From positions 15,021,298-15,085,297 of the forward strand of contig AP025042.1 in the NCBI GenBank assembly GCA_036186865.1: a DNA stretch of 64,000 bases. Reading direction: 5' to 3'. A program made the position numbers and the translations under genes. Below the pieces are notes generated by a model, which worked only from the letters and a program-made list of their open reading frames with translations, ran no database searches and had not been told where the DNA came from. The DNA comes from Eustoma russellianum (lineage: Eukaryota > Streptophyta > Magnoliopsida > Gentianales > Gentianaceae). This document shows positions 44,412 to 57,472 of this stretch, in pieces (positions within the stretch are counted from its first letter, which is position 1; the number at the start of each line of letters is the position of its first letter).

Positions 44412-45400
44412 ATGGATTCAAATGATAAACATAACGTATATAATATGTCTTCTTCTATACCATATCTGTTTGATGCATCAAGCTATTCGTTATGAAAATA
44501 CAGAATGAGCATGTATCTATAGACTTGTGGATATAATATATGTAGAGTTGTAGTAGATGGAACACCTCCACAAACTAAGATGGCTGAAAATGGGAGAATA
44601 GTCATGAAAAAGTTTGATGACTATGATGAGGATAAGAAAAATTTTGAGCCATAAGAGAAAGCACTTGAAATCATTCATCTCTCCCTCACACAAAAGGGTT
44701 ACTAGAGGTCCAAAGCATTTTCTCCCTGCATGAGACATTTCTCCTTGCATGAGACATGGAAGAAGCTTGAGAAGTTAGCAAACAAGTGTCATCAATCAAA
44801 TACGGACGAGGAGGATCGTGATGAAAGAAAAATGATGTGTCTCATAGACGTTGAAGATGACAAAGAGGTATTTCCTTTCACCCTTCTCATTTAATGAATT
44901 GCGTGACAAAGATATTACTTTCCATGAGGAATTTGAAAATCTAATACTATAGTACAAGCATGCTAAAAAGGAACTTAGCATATGCAAATCAGAAAAAAAA
45001 TTTACAAGAGTGTTCTGCTTTATTCCATCTAGAGCATTGCGTCAGTTTAAAATACCAAAACTTCGCTTTAGAAAACATAGAGACTTAGAACAAATGTGCT
45101 AAGGAAAAACTGTATAGGATGACGTTAGAGAAGGTTAACTATGGAAAACCTTTTGGTAGGCAAGTAGCTAGTGGCAAGTCTAATTTAGAATTTGAAACTT
45201 CTACTTTTTCGACCATAAAGGAATTTCCTAAGATAAAAAAGACATCTTTATGTGTTTCATCTAAGGCTAAGATTTCACCTTCAAAGAAAGTGCTTAGGAA
45301 TATCAATAAGTCATCTAATCCTATGAAGGCAATTAAGCCTTCCAAGCCTGTTTCTTTTATAACAAAAAGGGACATGTAGTAAGTTTAATTAGAGCGAAGA
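44412..45400 (+). pseudogene. Copia gag relic
   Basis: Begins ATG at 44412, about 60 bases after the primer binding site. Shifting frames carry residues resembling FDASSYSL.KYRMSMYL, PPQTKMAENG, LEIIHLSLT and ANKCHQSNTDEEDRDE, the order of a copia Gag. A short open frame (45119-45379) then encodes a Lys/Ser-rich linker ending KRDM, where a zinc knuckle would follow. Broken by many stops. Confidence 0.65.
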
Positions 45401-46420
45401 AAAACAATAAGTTTTGTTAGAGACCTATAAACATAAAAACTAATCAAAATAGACCCAAGAATAAATGAGTACATATGGATGGAGATTTCCAATACATATT
45501 GCACCAAACATTTTGGCCAAAACAAAATCATGATAATAAGATTTGGAAAAGTTCATGTCCCTGTGATAACCCCTTAGCCCTTAAATGAATCATTATGTAC
45601 TCATAAATAGCTAAAGAAAATCACTAGTATGTACTCCTTACAAGGTTTATATATGAATTGATTGGAGTATGTAAGTGGTTAAGAAAGCCGTTAGAGCCTT
45701 TAATGAAATGACATGTTAATTTGCTAATGATTGATGTGATAGTGACGAAGAAATTAAGGTTTTTCTTTAGTCATTAACTTTAAAATCCATGATGACTATG
45801 AGTATGCCCTATGGATTGTTAGCTATTATAAACCATTGCGTTTCTGATAAATCTACAGCCTCAAAAGAACATGAGTTCTTAAATAGCTTATAAAATTTAT
45901 CAAGTGTGAGAAAGTAAATTGTCGAAACATTTTCTCTTATGTGGCTTCATAGGAATGTCTTATACTCAAATCTTCTTATTAAAAAGTTCAGGATTTAATG
46001 ATTTGAAATAGATGAAGATGATTTCTTAAATGTAAAGGAAAGGTTAGCAAGAACCTAATTAGACAATAAAAGCTTGAAAATTTATCGTAAAAAGTGTAGT
46101 TGACCTTTTTGGTGAGATATATTGAAGATAGTAAATTAAAAATGTTGTCTAGCAACATGAAAGACTACATTTCATATAAGATGACACATTCATTTTGATG
46201 TACTTCATACATTAAATGGTCTTAGCATGTTAATATAGTAGTATATTATACACTCATACCATCACACTTAACAGCACCACAACATGAGTATAAAAGTTAC
46301 GACTAACTTATTGCTTTTCATGCTTGAGTCATGCATCATGATATCTGATGAAGCCGAATCTTCACCAAGGGTCTAAGATGACCTCAAATAACGTCGTTAA
46401 CTGATTGTTGAGAAATAACT
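45401..46420. other. Unassigned, probably further copia relic
   Basis: AT-rich DNA following the gag relic in the same direction; no domain could be recognised in any frame. Confidence 0.3.
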
Positions 46421-47565
46421 GGAATAGCTTCTTGGAAATCCTGCACAAGGAAGCAGAAATCAGATGTCCCGGGAGGATGAACCCGGGTAAAACCCTCCGA
46501 CGCTCAAGTTAGTTTGAGCCATTTCTCATTGAGAATATAGTTTGATATGTGGAGTTAGAAAGTTCTCACAGTTCTTGGCTGAGGAGAAAATTCAGTGTAT
46601 TAGCTCCAGGAAAGATGAAAATCATTCGATCGGATCCCCCTTCTGGTCTGCATTAGCTTGCTTTTATTAGTTTTCCCCGCCCTTTGCCTCTGATAGTGGA
46701 TGAGACGTTTGCTTGGGGCAGAAAACCTATGACGCTGTAGGTCTGCTGATATGACTGGTAGGTCTGCGGATGTGACTAGTAGGTCGGCTGATGTGACCTT
46801 GGCGTGTACAGGCTGAACAGCCCGATGTGTACTCTCTATTTGAACTGCACTTCTGTCTGATAGTCCCACGCGTGATATAATGTTGTGCTTGACCCCTTCA
46901 CCGAAGTGCCAAGCCAAGCTTTGCCGAAGTGCAATGTCAAATCTGGTCGAAGTGGTCTGAAGCGTAACACTTAGGCTGAAGCTAAGACCGAAGTTGGATG
47001 CCGAGGTGCACAGCCGAAGTGTAGTCAAGGCTGAACAGCAATGCACGAATGCCGAACTGTAGAAGTTATACCGTTGACTGTAGTTGACTAACAGACAATT
47101 AATTCTGGTTTATCATTTGCCCCTAGATTTTGTGTGTGGCCGAGTTGACCTGTGAGGGCAGACAAATCTATTCTGAAGAGCCCGTGATGTGTCTTCATCA
47201 ATTGGGCAGTTATCCTCTTAATTGCGCCGTAATTCCCACTAATTGCGTCCTTATCCTCATAATTGAGCCGTTATCCGCCTTTTGATATCAACGCCAGTTT
47301 CAACGCATCATCATTACTTTTTTGGTGGTTTCAATAATCGAGAAAAAGGGAGAAAAGTTGAACCGTCACCCCTTTTGAATCTTTCAATTGAAAAGTTGCA
47401 ACTTTTCATCTTCTTCCCTTTAAATAGAGGTTCATGCCCCCATTTTCTTTTCCTTCGCTCTATCCACGTTGTTCGGCCTACTTCTTTTTGCTTCCAGCTC
47501 CACTGCAGCCTAATCCCAATGCCAGAATTTCTTTCCACATCTCTGTAAGCTTCTCTTTCTTATCT
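46421..47565 (+). promoter_or_regulatory. Upstream region and TATA box of a transposon-type gene
   Basis: Holds CCCGGGAGGATGAACCCGGG (46469-46488), a 21-bp imperfect triplet repeat (GACTGGTAGGTCTGCGGATGT type, about 46750-46800) and a strong TATA-like TTTAAATAG at 47419-47427, about 140 bp before the ATG at 47566. The minus-strand frame at 46600-47046 has no recognisable motif and is left out. Confidence 0.4.
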
Positions 47566-49115
47566 ATGGCTTTTGTTATATCACCTTCTTCTTCTGATTC
47601 CCAAAACAGATCAGCTCACACTTACCCCGTTGATCTGGAGGTTCAATCTGGCCACAAAAGGTCATATTCTAGTGAGGATAACCGCCTTCTGGGAAGGTTG
47701 TGTCGCACTGGTGAATCTTCTTTGGTTACCCAGGAGTCCATGGTGTCCTCAATGTCAATTGACAGAGGTGCACCATCTCTAATGGTGCAGAACTCAGTGT
47801 GCATCTTGAAAGCCACTGACCTCTCTGAATTATGTCAATATTATAATGTTGATAGGAGTAGCTTTGCCCCCATTCTTCCTTTTCTACATCAGACTGTTTA
47901 TGACCCTCCAGCAGGGTATAAAGCAGTCTATGAGGAATATTTTAAATCTGGTTTTAATCTTCCCATTCCAGCTCCTTTATTCCAAATCTTAGATTTTTTC
48001 AAACTCAGACTTCCCCAAATAATGCCTAATGACCTTAAGGTTATCCTCAGTTATCTGCTCTACCTAAGAGCTGCTGAGAAGGCCTTTTCACTTGCTGTTT
48101 TTAGGGGAATATTTGTGTGCATACAGAAAGATAGTTGGTACTATTTTAGCAGGAGGCATCCAAATAATGAAAACCTCCATGCCATAAGCATTCCCTCTTT
48201 CATCGCAAATTGGACGAGACGTTTCTTCATTGTAAAGACTATAGGATTACCCGAAAGAACCATCTGAAAATCCGGAAGCGCAAATAACATGAGGCCAAGC
48301 GAGAAATCTTGCAATGAAGCCTCCAGATTGTTACATTTGCCATGGCCGTAGATTGGAAGAAAGTTGACAGGCCAGTTGTGAGGGTTGCTGACCTGGAACA
48401 CTTGTGGCTAGAATATAACTTTTGACCTCTCATCCCAGTTGCCTTGAGAATAGTTCGGGGTATGTAGCAATCTTTTGAACATCTTTGACTTGTTCTAATG
48501 TTTCTCTTGCATTCTGATCAATTTGTTTGTTGAATCTTGTAGGAGCCATTGTGTCTAAGACCCTTGCCAGGCTAAAGAATTTGGTCCCTAAAAAGATAAA
48601 GAGGACTGAAGGACAGCCTTCCTCTTCGGGGCAGGCTTCTGCCAGAGCTCCTTCTGAGATGCAGATGATTCCCGTTGATTTGGCTTCAGCCGAGGTTGAA
48701 GTTCCAGGTAAAATTCTTTCCTTATGTTGGTTTTGAACATACCTTGTTCCTATTTAATCACTTGACCTTTTTGTATTCTCTGCAGCTGGAACTTTTGAGG
48801 ATCCCATCCGAGGTGAAGCTCAAGTCCCTGCCCCAGCTACAGCTCAGCCCGACGATGGAATTGGGGGAATTGACGCCCCTATCTTGATTCCTTCTTCTCC
48901 AGTTTCCGAAGAGGAAGTTACGCCTCAACCAAGGCTGGTTTCTTATAAGGCTGTTCCCCCTGTTGAGTTCTTAGGAGAAACTTTCGGGGGAAATGTGCTG
49001 GAGGAAGAGTCTTCCCAACGAAACCGTCGAGGCATGAGGACGATGGAGTTCTCTTTTGCTGACACTGCTATAAATCCTAGCGTAGCTAGGAAAGTAACTG
49101 AGATGTCAGTGATAC
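47566..49115 (+). pseudogene. Multi-exon gene of the 'putative gypsy-type transposon' family, decayed and truncated
   Basis: Exon 1 starts at ATG 47566 with a Ser-rich N-terminus, then a domain (about residues 95-190) with VYEEYFKSGFNLPIP and LPQIMPNDLKVILSYLLYL. This wording matches the plant Transposase_28 family (putative gypsy-type transposon), whose function is unknown. The frame stops near 48267 and pieces in other frames follow to about 48425 (VDRPVVRVADLEHLWLEYNF). Exon 48543-48707 is bounded by TTGTAG and GTAAAA; exon 48786 onward by TCTGCAG. Joining them keeps one frame to about 49115, where element 3 cuts the gene. Such genes usually sit in large non-autonomous elements. Confidence 0.5.
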
Positions 49116-49124
49116 CCAGTGATT

Positions 49125-49294
49125 GGCAACTTAAGCATCTAATTTAATTTATTCACTATGTAAATGTAAATAGTTTTTATCTAATTTAACCGTATACCGA
49201 TAGCTCGAGTATTTTATCATTCGATTTAAATTCAACATTACTAAGTACGATATTATAAAATGTTTTAATGTAACGAAATTTTCAGGGCGTAACA
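49125..49294 (-). repeat. 3' LTR fragment of element 3
   Basis: Minus strand begins TGTTACGCCC after the polypurine tract, as in element 1 (TGTTACACCCG). Only about 170 bp remain before the transposon-type gene; the left edge is approximate. Confidence 0.65.
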
Positions 49295-49332
49295 TCTCCC
49301 CCTCCTTATAAAAAGTTTTATCCTTGAAACTT
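49295..49332 (-). promoter_or_regulatory. Polypurine tract and hairpin remnant of element 3
   Basis: Minus strand AAGTTTCA-AGGA-TAAAACTT (49313-49332), a mutated form of the hairpin in elements 1 and 2, followed by AAGGAGGGGGAGA. Confidence 0.75.
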
Positions 49333-49339
49333 ATGTACC

Positions 49340-52300
49340 TTAATCAAAGATTCGGGAATATTGTTTCCTCATTTGTTGCTCTGGTTCCCATGTTGCTTCC
49401 TTTCAGAATGATTGCACCACTGTACTTTGACATAAGGAATCAAATGCCTTCTCCAGACCGTTTCCTTCTGATTAACAATGTGGATAGGAACCTCCTCATA
49501 CATCACATCGTCTCTGATCTCTATCGGCTGTGCCTCCAAAATATGACTAGAGTTGTGCACGTAATGTTGTAACTGTGACACATGAAACACATCATGAGTC
49601 TGTGCTAACGTAGGTGGCAAAGCTAAACGATATGCCACTGGTCCAATCCTCTCTAAAACCTCATAGAGGCCGATAAATCACGGGCTCAACTTCCCCTTAG
49701 TGTTAAATCTCATCACGTTTTTCGTAGGCTAAACCTTCAAATAGACCTTCTTGCTCTCATCGAACTCTACTGGTCGTCTCTTCGAGTCTACTCAGTTTTT
49801 GCTGCGGTCTTGAGCTGCCTTCAATTTCTCACGGATCAATTTGACCTTACCCAAAGTATGCTCTACTAGCTCAGGGCCCATAATAGATCTTTCTTCAACT
49901 TCATCCCAATAAAGTGGAGACCGACACGTACGACCATACAATGCTTCAAATGGTTCCATACCGATCGAACTGTGGTAATTGTTGTTTTATGAAAATTCTA
50001 TCAATCTCACTGACTTATCCCAGTTACCTTGGGACTCCAATGTGCAAGCACGTAACATGTACTCCAAAGTCTGTATAGTTTTCTCATATTGCCCGCATGT
50101 TTGCGGATGAAAAGCAGTACTCATCTTGATCTCCGTACCTATGGCCTGCTGAAAAGGCTTCAAGATTCGTGCCGTGAAATGAGAATCTTGATCGTATACA
50201 ATACTCACCGGCACTCCATGAAAACTCATAATTTCATCCATGTACATGTTTACCAACTTCTCCATTGATACCTCAATCGACATTGGTAAGAAATGTGCTG
50301 ACTTTGTGAGTCTATCCACAACCACCCAAATCGTGTCATTTCTGCTCTTTTTCTTATGATGTCCCGTAACAAAGTCCATATTGATACGTTTCCACTTCCA
50401 CTCGGGAATACCTAATGGCTGCAATAGGCCCGTGAGTCGCTGGTGTTTTGATTTTACCTACTGACAAATCAAACACCGCCTAACAAATTCTGCTATATGA
50501 TGCTTCATGTCGTTCCACCAATAATTCTTTTTAAATCCTGATACATCTTTGCAGCTCTTGGGTGAATCGATAGTTGTGAATTGTGTGCCTCCGTCAGAAT
50601 CTCTCTCCTGATAACATCAATATCTGGCACACATAATCTGTTGCAGAACCATAGACTGCTGTCATCATGAATCAATAAGTCCTTAACTGGCTCTTCATGC
50701 CTCAACTATCTTCAACAACTCAGCATCATTTTTCTGAGCCTCTTTTATTCGGTCAATTATAGTAGGAGTAATCATCAACATGGCCAAAATACTCACTGTA
50801 AAATCAATCATATCAAGTCTGAATTCTTCCATTTCTCGCTCAAGAGGGGTCTGTCTAGCATGATTGGATTTTTCGCTCAATCCATCTGTCACCTTGTTTA
50901 CTTTGCCGGGGTGATAATGAATAGTGAGGTCGTAATCCTTAATTAGCTCCCACCATCTTCGATGTTTCATATTCAATTCCTTCTAAGTAAAGAGTTATTT
51001 CAGGCTCTTATGATCTGTGTACACTTCGCATCTCTCCCCCGACAGAAAATGTCGCCAGATGTTTAATGGGAATATGACCGCTGCCAACTCTAAATCATGT
51101 GTAGGGTAATTTTGATAACAAGGTTTCAGCTGCCTTGAAGCATAAGTGACTACCCGATCATGATGAATAAGTACACATCCTAATCTATTCTTGGAAGCGT
51201 CACTATGTACCACAAATCCTTCACCCGAGGTGGGTTGCGCCAGAACTGAGGCTGATGCCAATCTCTTCTTGAGTTCTATGAAGCTTTGTTCACATGCAGA
51301 TAGTCACTCAAACTTTGTCTTTTCTGCATCAATCTGGTTAGTGGAACCATAATCCTTCAAAATCCTTCGATGAATCTCCGATAATATCCTGCAAAATCTG
51401 AGAAGCTCCTCACCTCCATGACATTTGTAGGTCTTGGCCATTCTCCGACTGCCTCAATCTCTTAGGATCCACTGATATACCTGCCTCTGAAATTACATGG
51501 CCTAAGAATGTCACACTCTGTAAACAGAACTCGCATTTACTGAATTTGGCGTACAACTTCTTCTCTCGCAAAATACTCAACACTGTCCACAGATTTTCTG
51601 CGTGTGTCTCCTCATCAGGCGAATAAATCAAAATATCATCATGAATACTACATCATACTTATCTAACTATTCTCAGAAAACAGTGTTCATCAGATCCATG
51701 AATGCAGCAGGGGCGTTCGTCAGTCGGAACGGCATCATTAAAAACTCATGATGACCATATCTGGTATGGAAAGTAGCCTTAGAGACATCTATCGTGTTAA
51801 CCTTTAGCTGATAATATCTAGACCGAAGATCCACTTTACTGAATACTTTGACATCCTGCATGAACATTTACAATTTACATTTACGTCTACGGATGTTACC
51901 AGCAAAATTGGTAAAAGGAAGTACTTACTCGCAATTGATTGAATAGATCTTCGATCCTTGGCAGTGGGTACTTGTTTTTGATTGTGATTTTATTAACTCC
52001 TGGTAATCGATGCACAATCGCATACCGCTGTCTTTCTTATTCACGAATAGAACAGATGACCCCAGGGAGAAACACTAGGGCATATGAACTTCTTTTCAAT
52101 CGATTCCTGCAACTGTGCCTTCAGTTCCTTTAATTCTATAGGGGCCATTTGGTACGGTGCTTTAGAAATAGGCACAGATTTTGTAACGACATTAATTTCA
52201 AATTTCACCTCTCCATCTGGGGTAAACCTCGCAAGTTGTCCAGAAATGCATCCGAGAATTCTCTCACCATTGGTACTTCGTCGATTGATGGTGTCTCCTA

Positions 52301-52757
52301 CTGTCCGCTCAAAGCATATACCAGAAAACCTATACCCCCTTCTTCAAAGCTCGATGTGCCTGGGCTACTGTCAAATACACATTCCTCAGATTCTTCTTCA
52401 GCTTTTGGTTACCCTGATAAGTGACCTCCTCTCTGGTCAGATCTTTAATCACCACATGCTTCTCCCGACAATTTATGTGAGCGTGATTCTTCGATATCCA
52501 ATCCATGCCCAAATGATATCGAAATCTCCTATCTGGATAGGAATTAGATTAGCAGTGAACAGCTGTCTCTCCATTTCGATCTCACAATTCTCGTACAGAT
52601 GATAGGATACAATGACATGCTTTCTAGCTGACTTAACATTTCTCTAACCATACCAAACATTTTCTAAGGTTCTTGGCAAACCTTTTGGACACAAAAGAAT
52701 TACTCGCGCCCCTATTATATAGTACATTCGCTGGGACACTATGTACTAAGATCGCAC
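49340..52757 (-). pseudogene. Element 3 pol, decayed
   Basis: Protease near 52660-52757 has VPANVLY then NRGAS where the family has DSGAS, so the catalytic Asp is lost. RT pieces: MIYSPDEETHAENL next to a deleted FIDDILV (near 51630), and FSKVDLRSRYYQL after the RT intron. RNase H: HSDASKNRLGCV and TDHKSLK. Integrase: zinc finger CLICQ then TAG, NMDFV, YDQDSHF, HPQTCGQYEKT. The end (49340-49640) has a chromodomain-like PYVKVQWCNHSER. Frames break many times. The domain order is identical to element 2. Confidence 0.85.
51856..51928 (-). other. RT intron of element 3
   Basis: 73 nt, minus strand CGA|GTAAGTACTT to CATGCAG|GATG, with a consensus plant donor and acceptor. It sits between NQLR and DVKVF, exactly where element 2 has its 75-nt segment, phase 0. 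The interior has no obvious similarity to that of element 2. Confidence 0.78.
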
Positions 52758-52834
52758 CTGATTCAATTACATTTTACATGCAATGATCAAATAAACATAA
52801 TATAAAGCCATTTAAAATGTAAAGTTAAGGGTAC
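52758..52834 (-). other. Gag/pol boundary intron of element 3
   Basis: 77 nt, minus strand GACAG|GTACCCTT to GAATCAG|GTGCG, phase 1 in a Gly codon as in element 2. Unspliced, Gag ends at TAA after seven more residues (TLNFTF then stop). Spliced, the frame passes into the protease. Confidence 0.75.
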
Positions 52835-54050
52835 CTGTCACCATATCCTGGACATCCTGCACCTCTGCATCTGCCTTGACATGCACCCTCGCATTGGCCC
52901 TTGGCCTGTTATGCTGCAGTGGAATATCTGTCTGGGGTGCCCTCTTCGGTTTTGAGTAGTCCCAAAAGATATGCCATTCTACCCGTAGTTGAAGCAGGCT
53001 CTGGTCTTTCTCCAACACTCTCCACGATGGCGTCTTCCACATGTAGGGCAAAGAGGAATCGCGAGCGAGGGTCCAGCAAGATTCTACGGCAGACGCTATT
53101 GCTGCTGCTACTGTGGTCTAGGAGCGAATCGGTGCTGCTGCTGACGTTTTGGAGGTCGAGAGAAATCCTGCCTTGGGGCCTTGGTCTCTCTCCCAAACCA
53201 GTCATCTCTAGCATCTCTGGGCCTCTTGGCTCTGGTATCCTCATCGCGTCTCACCAAATCTCGCTCCACCTAGTAATAAGCATCCAGTAATTCTCCAAAA
53301 TTCCTCAGGTTTGCATTCACTATCCAAGTATGGATATGAGGATTCATCCCTCGCTCAAACTTGATCCTCTTCAGCTGCTCATCAATCATAATAGATGGGA
53401 CATACCTTCCAAAGACAGTGAACTGGTTGGCATAGTCCACCATTGACATACCGTGCCCTTGCCTTAACGACTCAAATGTTCCAATCTTCTCTAAAATCAC
53501 TGATGGTGAAATATAGAACTTATGAAACACCATCAAGAACTGTGTCCACTTAACTGGCTATGGTAAATGCTGAAGATTGGTCTTCCACCATTGGTTCGGT
53601 TCTCCAATAAGAAACGGTCGGATCACTTGTGCCCTCACCTCATTGGGCACCTGAATCAACTCAAAGTTATTCTCGATCTCATCGAGCCATCTTTTTGCCT
53701 CGTTGTGGTTTGCTCATCCCAAAAAATTCAGAACATGAGCCTCTTCATCTCCACATAATGGAAACGAGTATCAGGCTGCGTCTGTGGGACAGGTGAAGAT
53801 ACGACGGGTGAGGTAGTAGAATGATTATTCTTCATCGCCTGTCCAATCTATATAAATGCATCTAGGAAGGCCTGTAGAAGACCTCCTAGAGCGGGTCTCG
53901 GTGGTGGTGGTACATGCTTGTTAGGGGGTGATGATGGCGCATGTGGCGTCTCTTCACGTGGGGGCGTCTCTGTATGCCTAATCTTAGCTAATCAACCACA
54001 TGTATCGTGAGTCATCCTATTGTGAACGTGCAGATTAATAAATAAAGCAG
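52835..54050 (-). pseudogene. Element 3 gag, decayed
   Basis: Pieces match element 2 Gag in order: a Pro/His-rich N-terminus (about 53880-53960), the Gag domain with EFGTFESLRQGHGMSMVDYANQ-like residues in 53270-53536 (KIGTFESLRQG, YANQFTVFGRYVPS), a Gln/Arg-rich region, and the C-terminal A-E-V-Q-D-V-Q-D segment before the boundary intron. The zinc knuckle region near 52960-53000 is frameshifted. The start lies near 54020-54040 after a possible leader acceptor (CAATAG). Confidence 0.75.
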
Positions 54051-54057
54051 TTATAAT

Positions 54058-57000
54058 TGTAGGACCTACAAGGAATCACTAGAAGGGGGTTGAATAGTGG
54101 GTGCAGAAAATTTGGTTTTTAAAATTGTTTTAAACAAAAAACCAAACTTCTGAAAAGAGTTTCTGTTTTCAGGACCTGTTTTGAAACGTTTTGAAAACTA
54201 GGTTACAAGTCTTCAAAAATTCTAAAATTTGGAGAGATCTTAGTCTCAGATGTTCTGAGTATCTCCTAAAATTTCAGATTAAAATTCAACATTTAACCCT
54301 TTCAAAAATCGTTGATGGTCAGATTGTGCAAATCTACCAGAAACGGTAGCCTGACTTTAAAAATTTATTCCGATTAAATGGTTGCTTCAAATGGTCTAAA
54401 ACTTTAATGACAAACCCCTTATTATGTGTATTTAATTGTGTTGATACAGTTTTGAAAAATTCTTTTGGGAAGTTTGTCAAATACGTTCAAAGTCTCAACC
54501 CTTGCAAGCCTGAAAATCAGACTGCACTAGTCTCAGAACTTTTGATGTTTGGATGACTTAAACTTGTCCAAAAGGGTTAAAACTTCTGCCAAATGAACCT
54601 TAACATGTGTGGCTATGTTTTTGGAAATTTTGGTGATTTTCGAAGTTCGTTTGCTATTTTTAAGAATGTGATGAAAATGATACACTGTGCTGGAAATTGA
54701 AAGTAAGTGTTGAAAAGTAAAGAACACAAGGAATTTTATACTGGTTCGCTTAAATCAACCTACTCCAGTCTTCGAGGACACTTTCATCGGTTATCACTAA
54801 TCACAAAAAAACAAACAACACCTTATCACACAGGGTTGATGGAGTTACACACCAACTCCAACCCTTTACAAATCTTGTAAGCGATTACAATGATCACGAA
54901 CACCACCACCGAGCTAATGCATAATTTATCACACCTTGATCAATATTTTACAACAATATAGCGTGTATGGTGGTACATATGAAGCCTATTCAATATGTAT
55001 GAATATGAATGCAATAGACTTTTAGAGAGAAGAAAGAAAGAAGTGTAGAAGAAAAGTGTAGAAACGTTTTTGCTCTTTTGGACTTGTAAGACTTTTATTG
55101 TCTTTTGTTTTGCTCTCCTTCTCTCTTTTTATCAAGAGTGGCCGCCCCATATTGCCTTTTCTTCCCTCTTGAAAATTATATTTTAAGTCCTTGGAAAAAT
55201 ATATTGCATCATTGTGACATCTACTTGCTTACTTGGCAACTCCTCATTGGATGATCATTATAGCCTTGCTTACTTGGCACTCATTGATTGGATGAAGTTG
55301 TCATCATTTGATGACTAGATAAATCTGAAAATAACACTTAAAAACATGTGCCAATTAGTCATAAAAATGTTGCCATAAGTCACATAATAAATTCTATAAA
55401 ATTTGCAAGACAAATCATCTCCATTATCATCCATAAAATCGGCCACATGCATTCTTTCACATGCTGAAATTTCAGCATGTGTGATATTCACACCATATTC
55501 AAAATATTTTCATGTTGGTATTAGATTAATTTCTTGAAAATGAAGAATCAAATATGCTTAATTTCAAGACAAAATTCGGCCAAGTACATTCAACACATGT
55601 TGAAATTTTTAGCATGTGTGATATTTTAAATATCATCACAATATTTCCTTAACATCTTCAAAACATTGCCATTTTATCTTCCAATCAATCAATTCAATGT
55701 AAAGAAGTAAATATGGCACAATTAAGAAGCAATTTTCGGCCAGCCTTATTTACACATGCTGAATTTTTAGCATGTGTCACAAATGTGACATAGTTTGAAA
55801 TATTACCTTGTGTAGCTCCCTCCTTTATGTCACTAACCTTGTATACTTCATTCTTGGCCAATCAAGATGCCAAAAGAGCTCCACATATGCTCCAAAAAGG
55901 CTGAAGTGGCGTGTGATGTAGCTTGTACATGTGCTGAATTTTATTTTTGCAAACTTTGTAAAATATTGCACAATAATTATACACATATGGTATATTCAAA
56001 TCAGCCCTAAATTGATTTTTCTAGAACACTTTAGAATATATAGATTATGTAAAAAGTGTCTAGATACATGTTATATGTCATGCCAAAAACGTTCCATTTG
56101 TCGTGTTAGTAGAAAACCGAATTTTTGACTTTAGTCGATTATGCGATTTTTCTCCGATTGAATTCAAACTTTTTGCACATGCTATATATATTATGTTACA
56201 CATAATATACATAGAATAACTTGAATATTCAACTCTAATGGCTGAAATAAGTGGCGCCCCATGTGCTTAAAATGTTGAATTTGAAAGCTCCACAATTTGG
56301 CCTTAATTGGGGGTGATTTGTTTGTGCCAACATGAAATGATTTCATGGATGAATATGACATGTAGACCACGAAATTTCTGGTCATTTTTAAAGTGTAGGG
56401 GCTGGCCATCTATATATGGCAAGTACGTGACACGTTGGCGAAGTTTTGGTATTCTCCCGATACGATAATTTTTGGTTTAGAACCTTGTAACGTGTCGTAA
56501 TAATTTTGTCATCACCATGCACCTGAATATACTCATAGATATGAGGTAAATATAGTGGTGTGGCATTAGCGTATGTTCGTAAAATATATAATGTGTCGGT
56601 AGTACGTTGGAATATATGTGTATAGTGCCTTTTTAAAAAAATTTGAATATATATAAAAATATATATAAAAGGCGTGTATATGGTGTAGCAGAAACTTTCC
56701 ATTCTTCAATTTGTTGCCTTTGTGCCTTCTCCAAATATGACTTCTTTTAATGAACTACTTAGTTCATTTAACTAAGTACTTCACTTAATAAACTAGTTTA
56801 GTTCATTAATGGTGGCCTGCTTCAAACACAACAAATATTCGCCATTTGATGTAAGCCTTAAAGCTTCATGGCTCGTTAGTACGGCAATATTATATATGAA
56901 CTATAAAAGGAAGGTTTCATGCAAAAACGTGTCAAGTCATAAAATGTGTCATGCATTTCTTTAGTACACGTTATTTAAATCATGCATTTTGTAAATCACT

Positions 57001-57300
57001 CAAACCCCTTTTTCTCAACAATAATTGCACAAAATCTTAAACCCTTTGTTTTCTTATTACTAAGAGATAGTTTTCATATTTTCTAATTAAAAAGTAGATT
57101 AATCAAGTGTACAGTTCCTTAGGCCACATAAGTGTTTCTATTTTTTATTGAAAGGAGTACACGGCCTCCTGTTTTTATTATTATGTCCTCACTTATGGCG
57201 GAGGAATACCTTTAAAACATAATAAGTGTTTCTTTTCCTTGTACAAAATAATCATATCTTTCCCTTAGTTAAAATACTTATAACTTTTCTTAAACCAAAT
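54058..57300 (-). repeat. Family F LTR (solo, SIRE-like copia type), right edge approximate
   Basis: Starts TGTAGGACCTACAAG and shares the pattern of copia C LTR starts (TGTAAGG...GGGGGTTGAATAG) plus TACTGGTTCG...CCTACTCCAGTCTTC. It has no internal genes. The second copy starts at 61483 and matches it to the window end. It inserted in the leader of element 3; the leader resumes by about 57330. The exact right end and target duplication could not be fixed, so part of 56550-57300 may be something else. Minus orientation is inferred from copia C. Confidence 0.6.
55458..55778. repeat. Palindromic repeats in first family F LTR
   Basis: Three copies, 135-160 bp apart, of a palindrome with half-site CACATGCTGAAA: perfect 24-bp at 55458-55481, diverged at about 55593-55619 and 55752-55778. 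Each is preceded by TTCGGCCA or CGGCCA and followed by TGTGATAT or similar. Confidence 0.85.
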
Positions 57301-57472
57301 AAGTGGATATTTTACAACGTGTACATGCACCTAATTCCGTTCTATTCTAATTAATCTAAGGCCGGTATTTCATCTAAAATTGTCTCTTATATCTAAGATC
57401 ATCACTTAATTCTGAGATCTTAGTTTAAATTATTGTTCCGCTGTGGATCTGGAGCCTAAAGCTCTGATACCA
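57301..57472 (-). other. Leader and primer binding site of element 3
   Basis: The leader resembles that of element 2 (TTCTAATTAATC, then a GATACCA end). The primer binding site is 57461-57472, minus strand TGGTATCAGAGC, intact despite the decay of the element. Confidence 0.75.

Noticed and set aside
46600..47046. Minus-strand 148-codon frame as a gene
   Set aside because: No domain, repeat-derived composition (three 21-bp units) and placed in the upstream region of a plus-strand gene.
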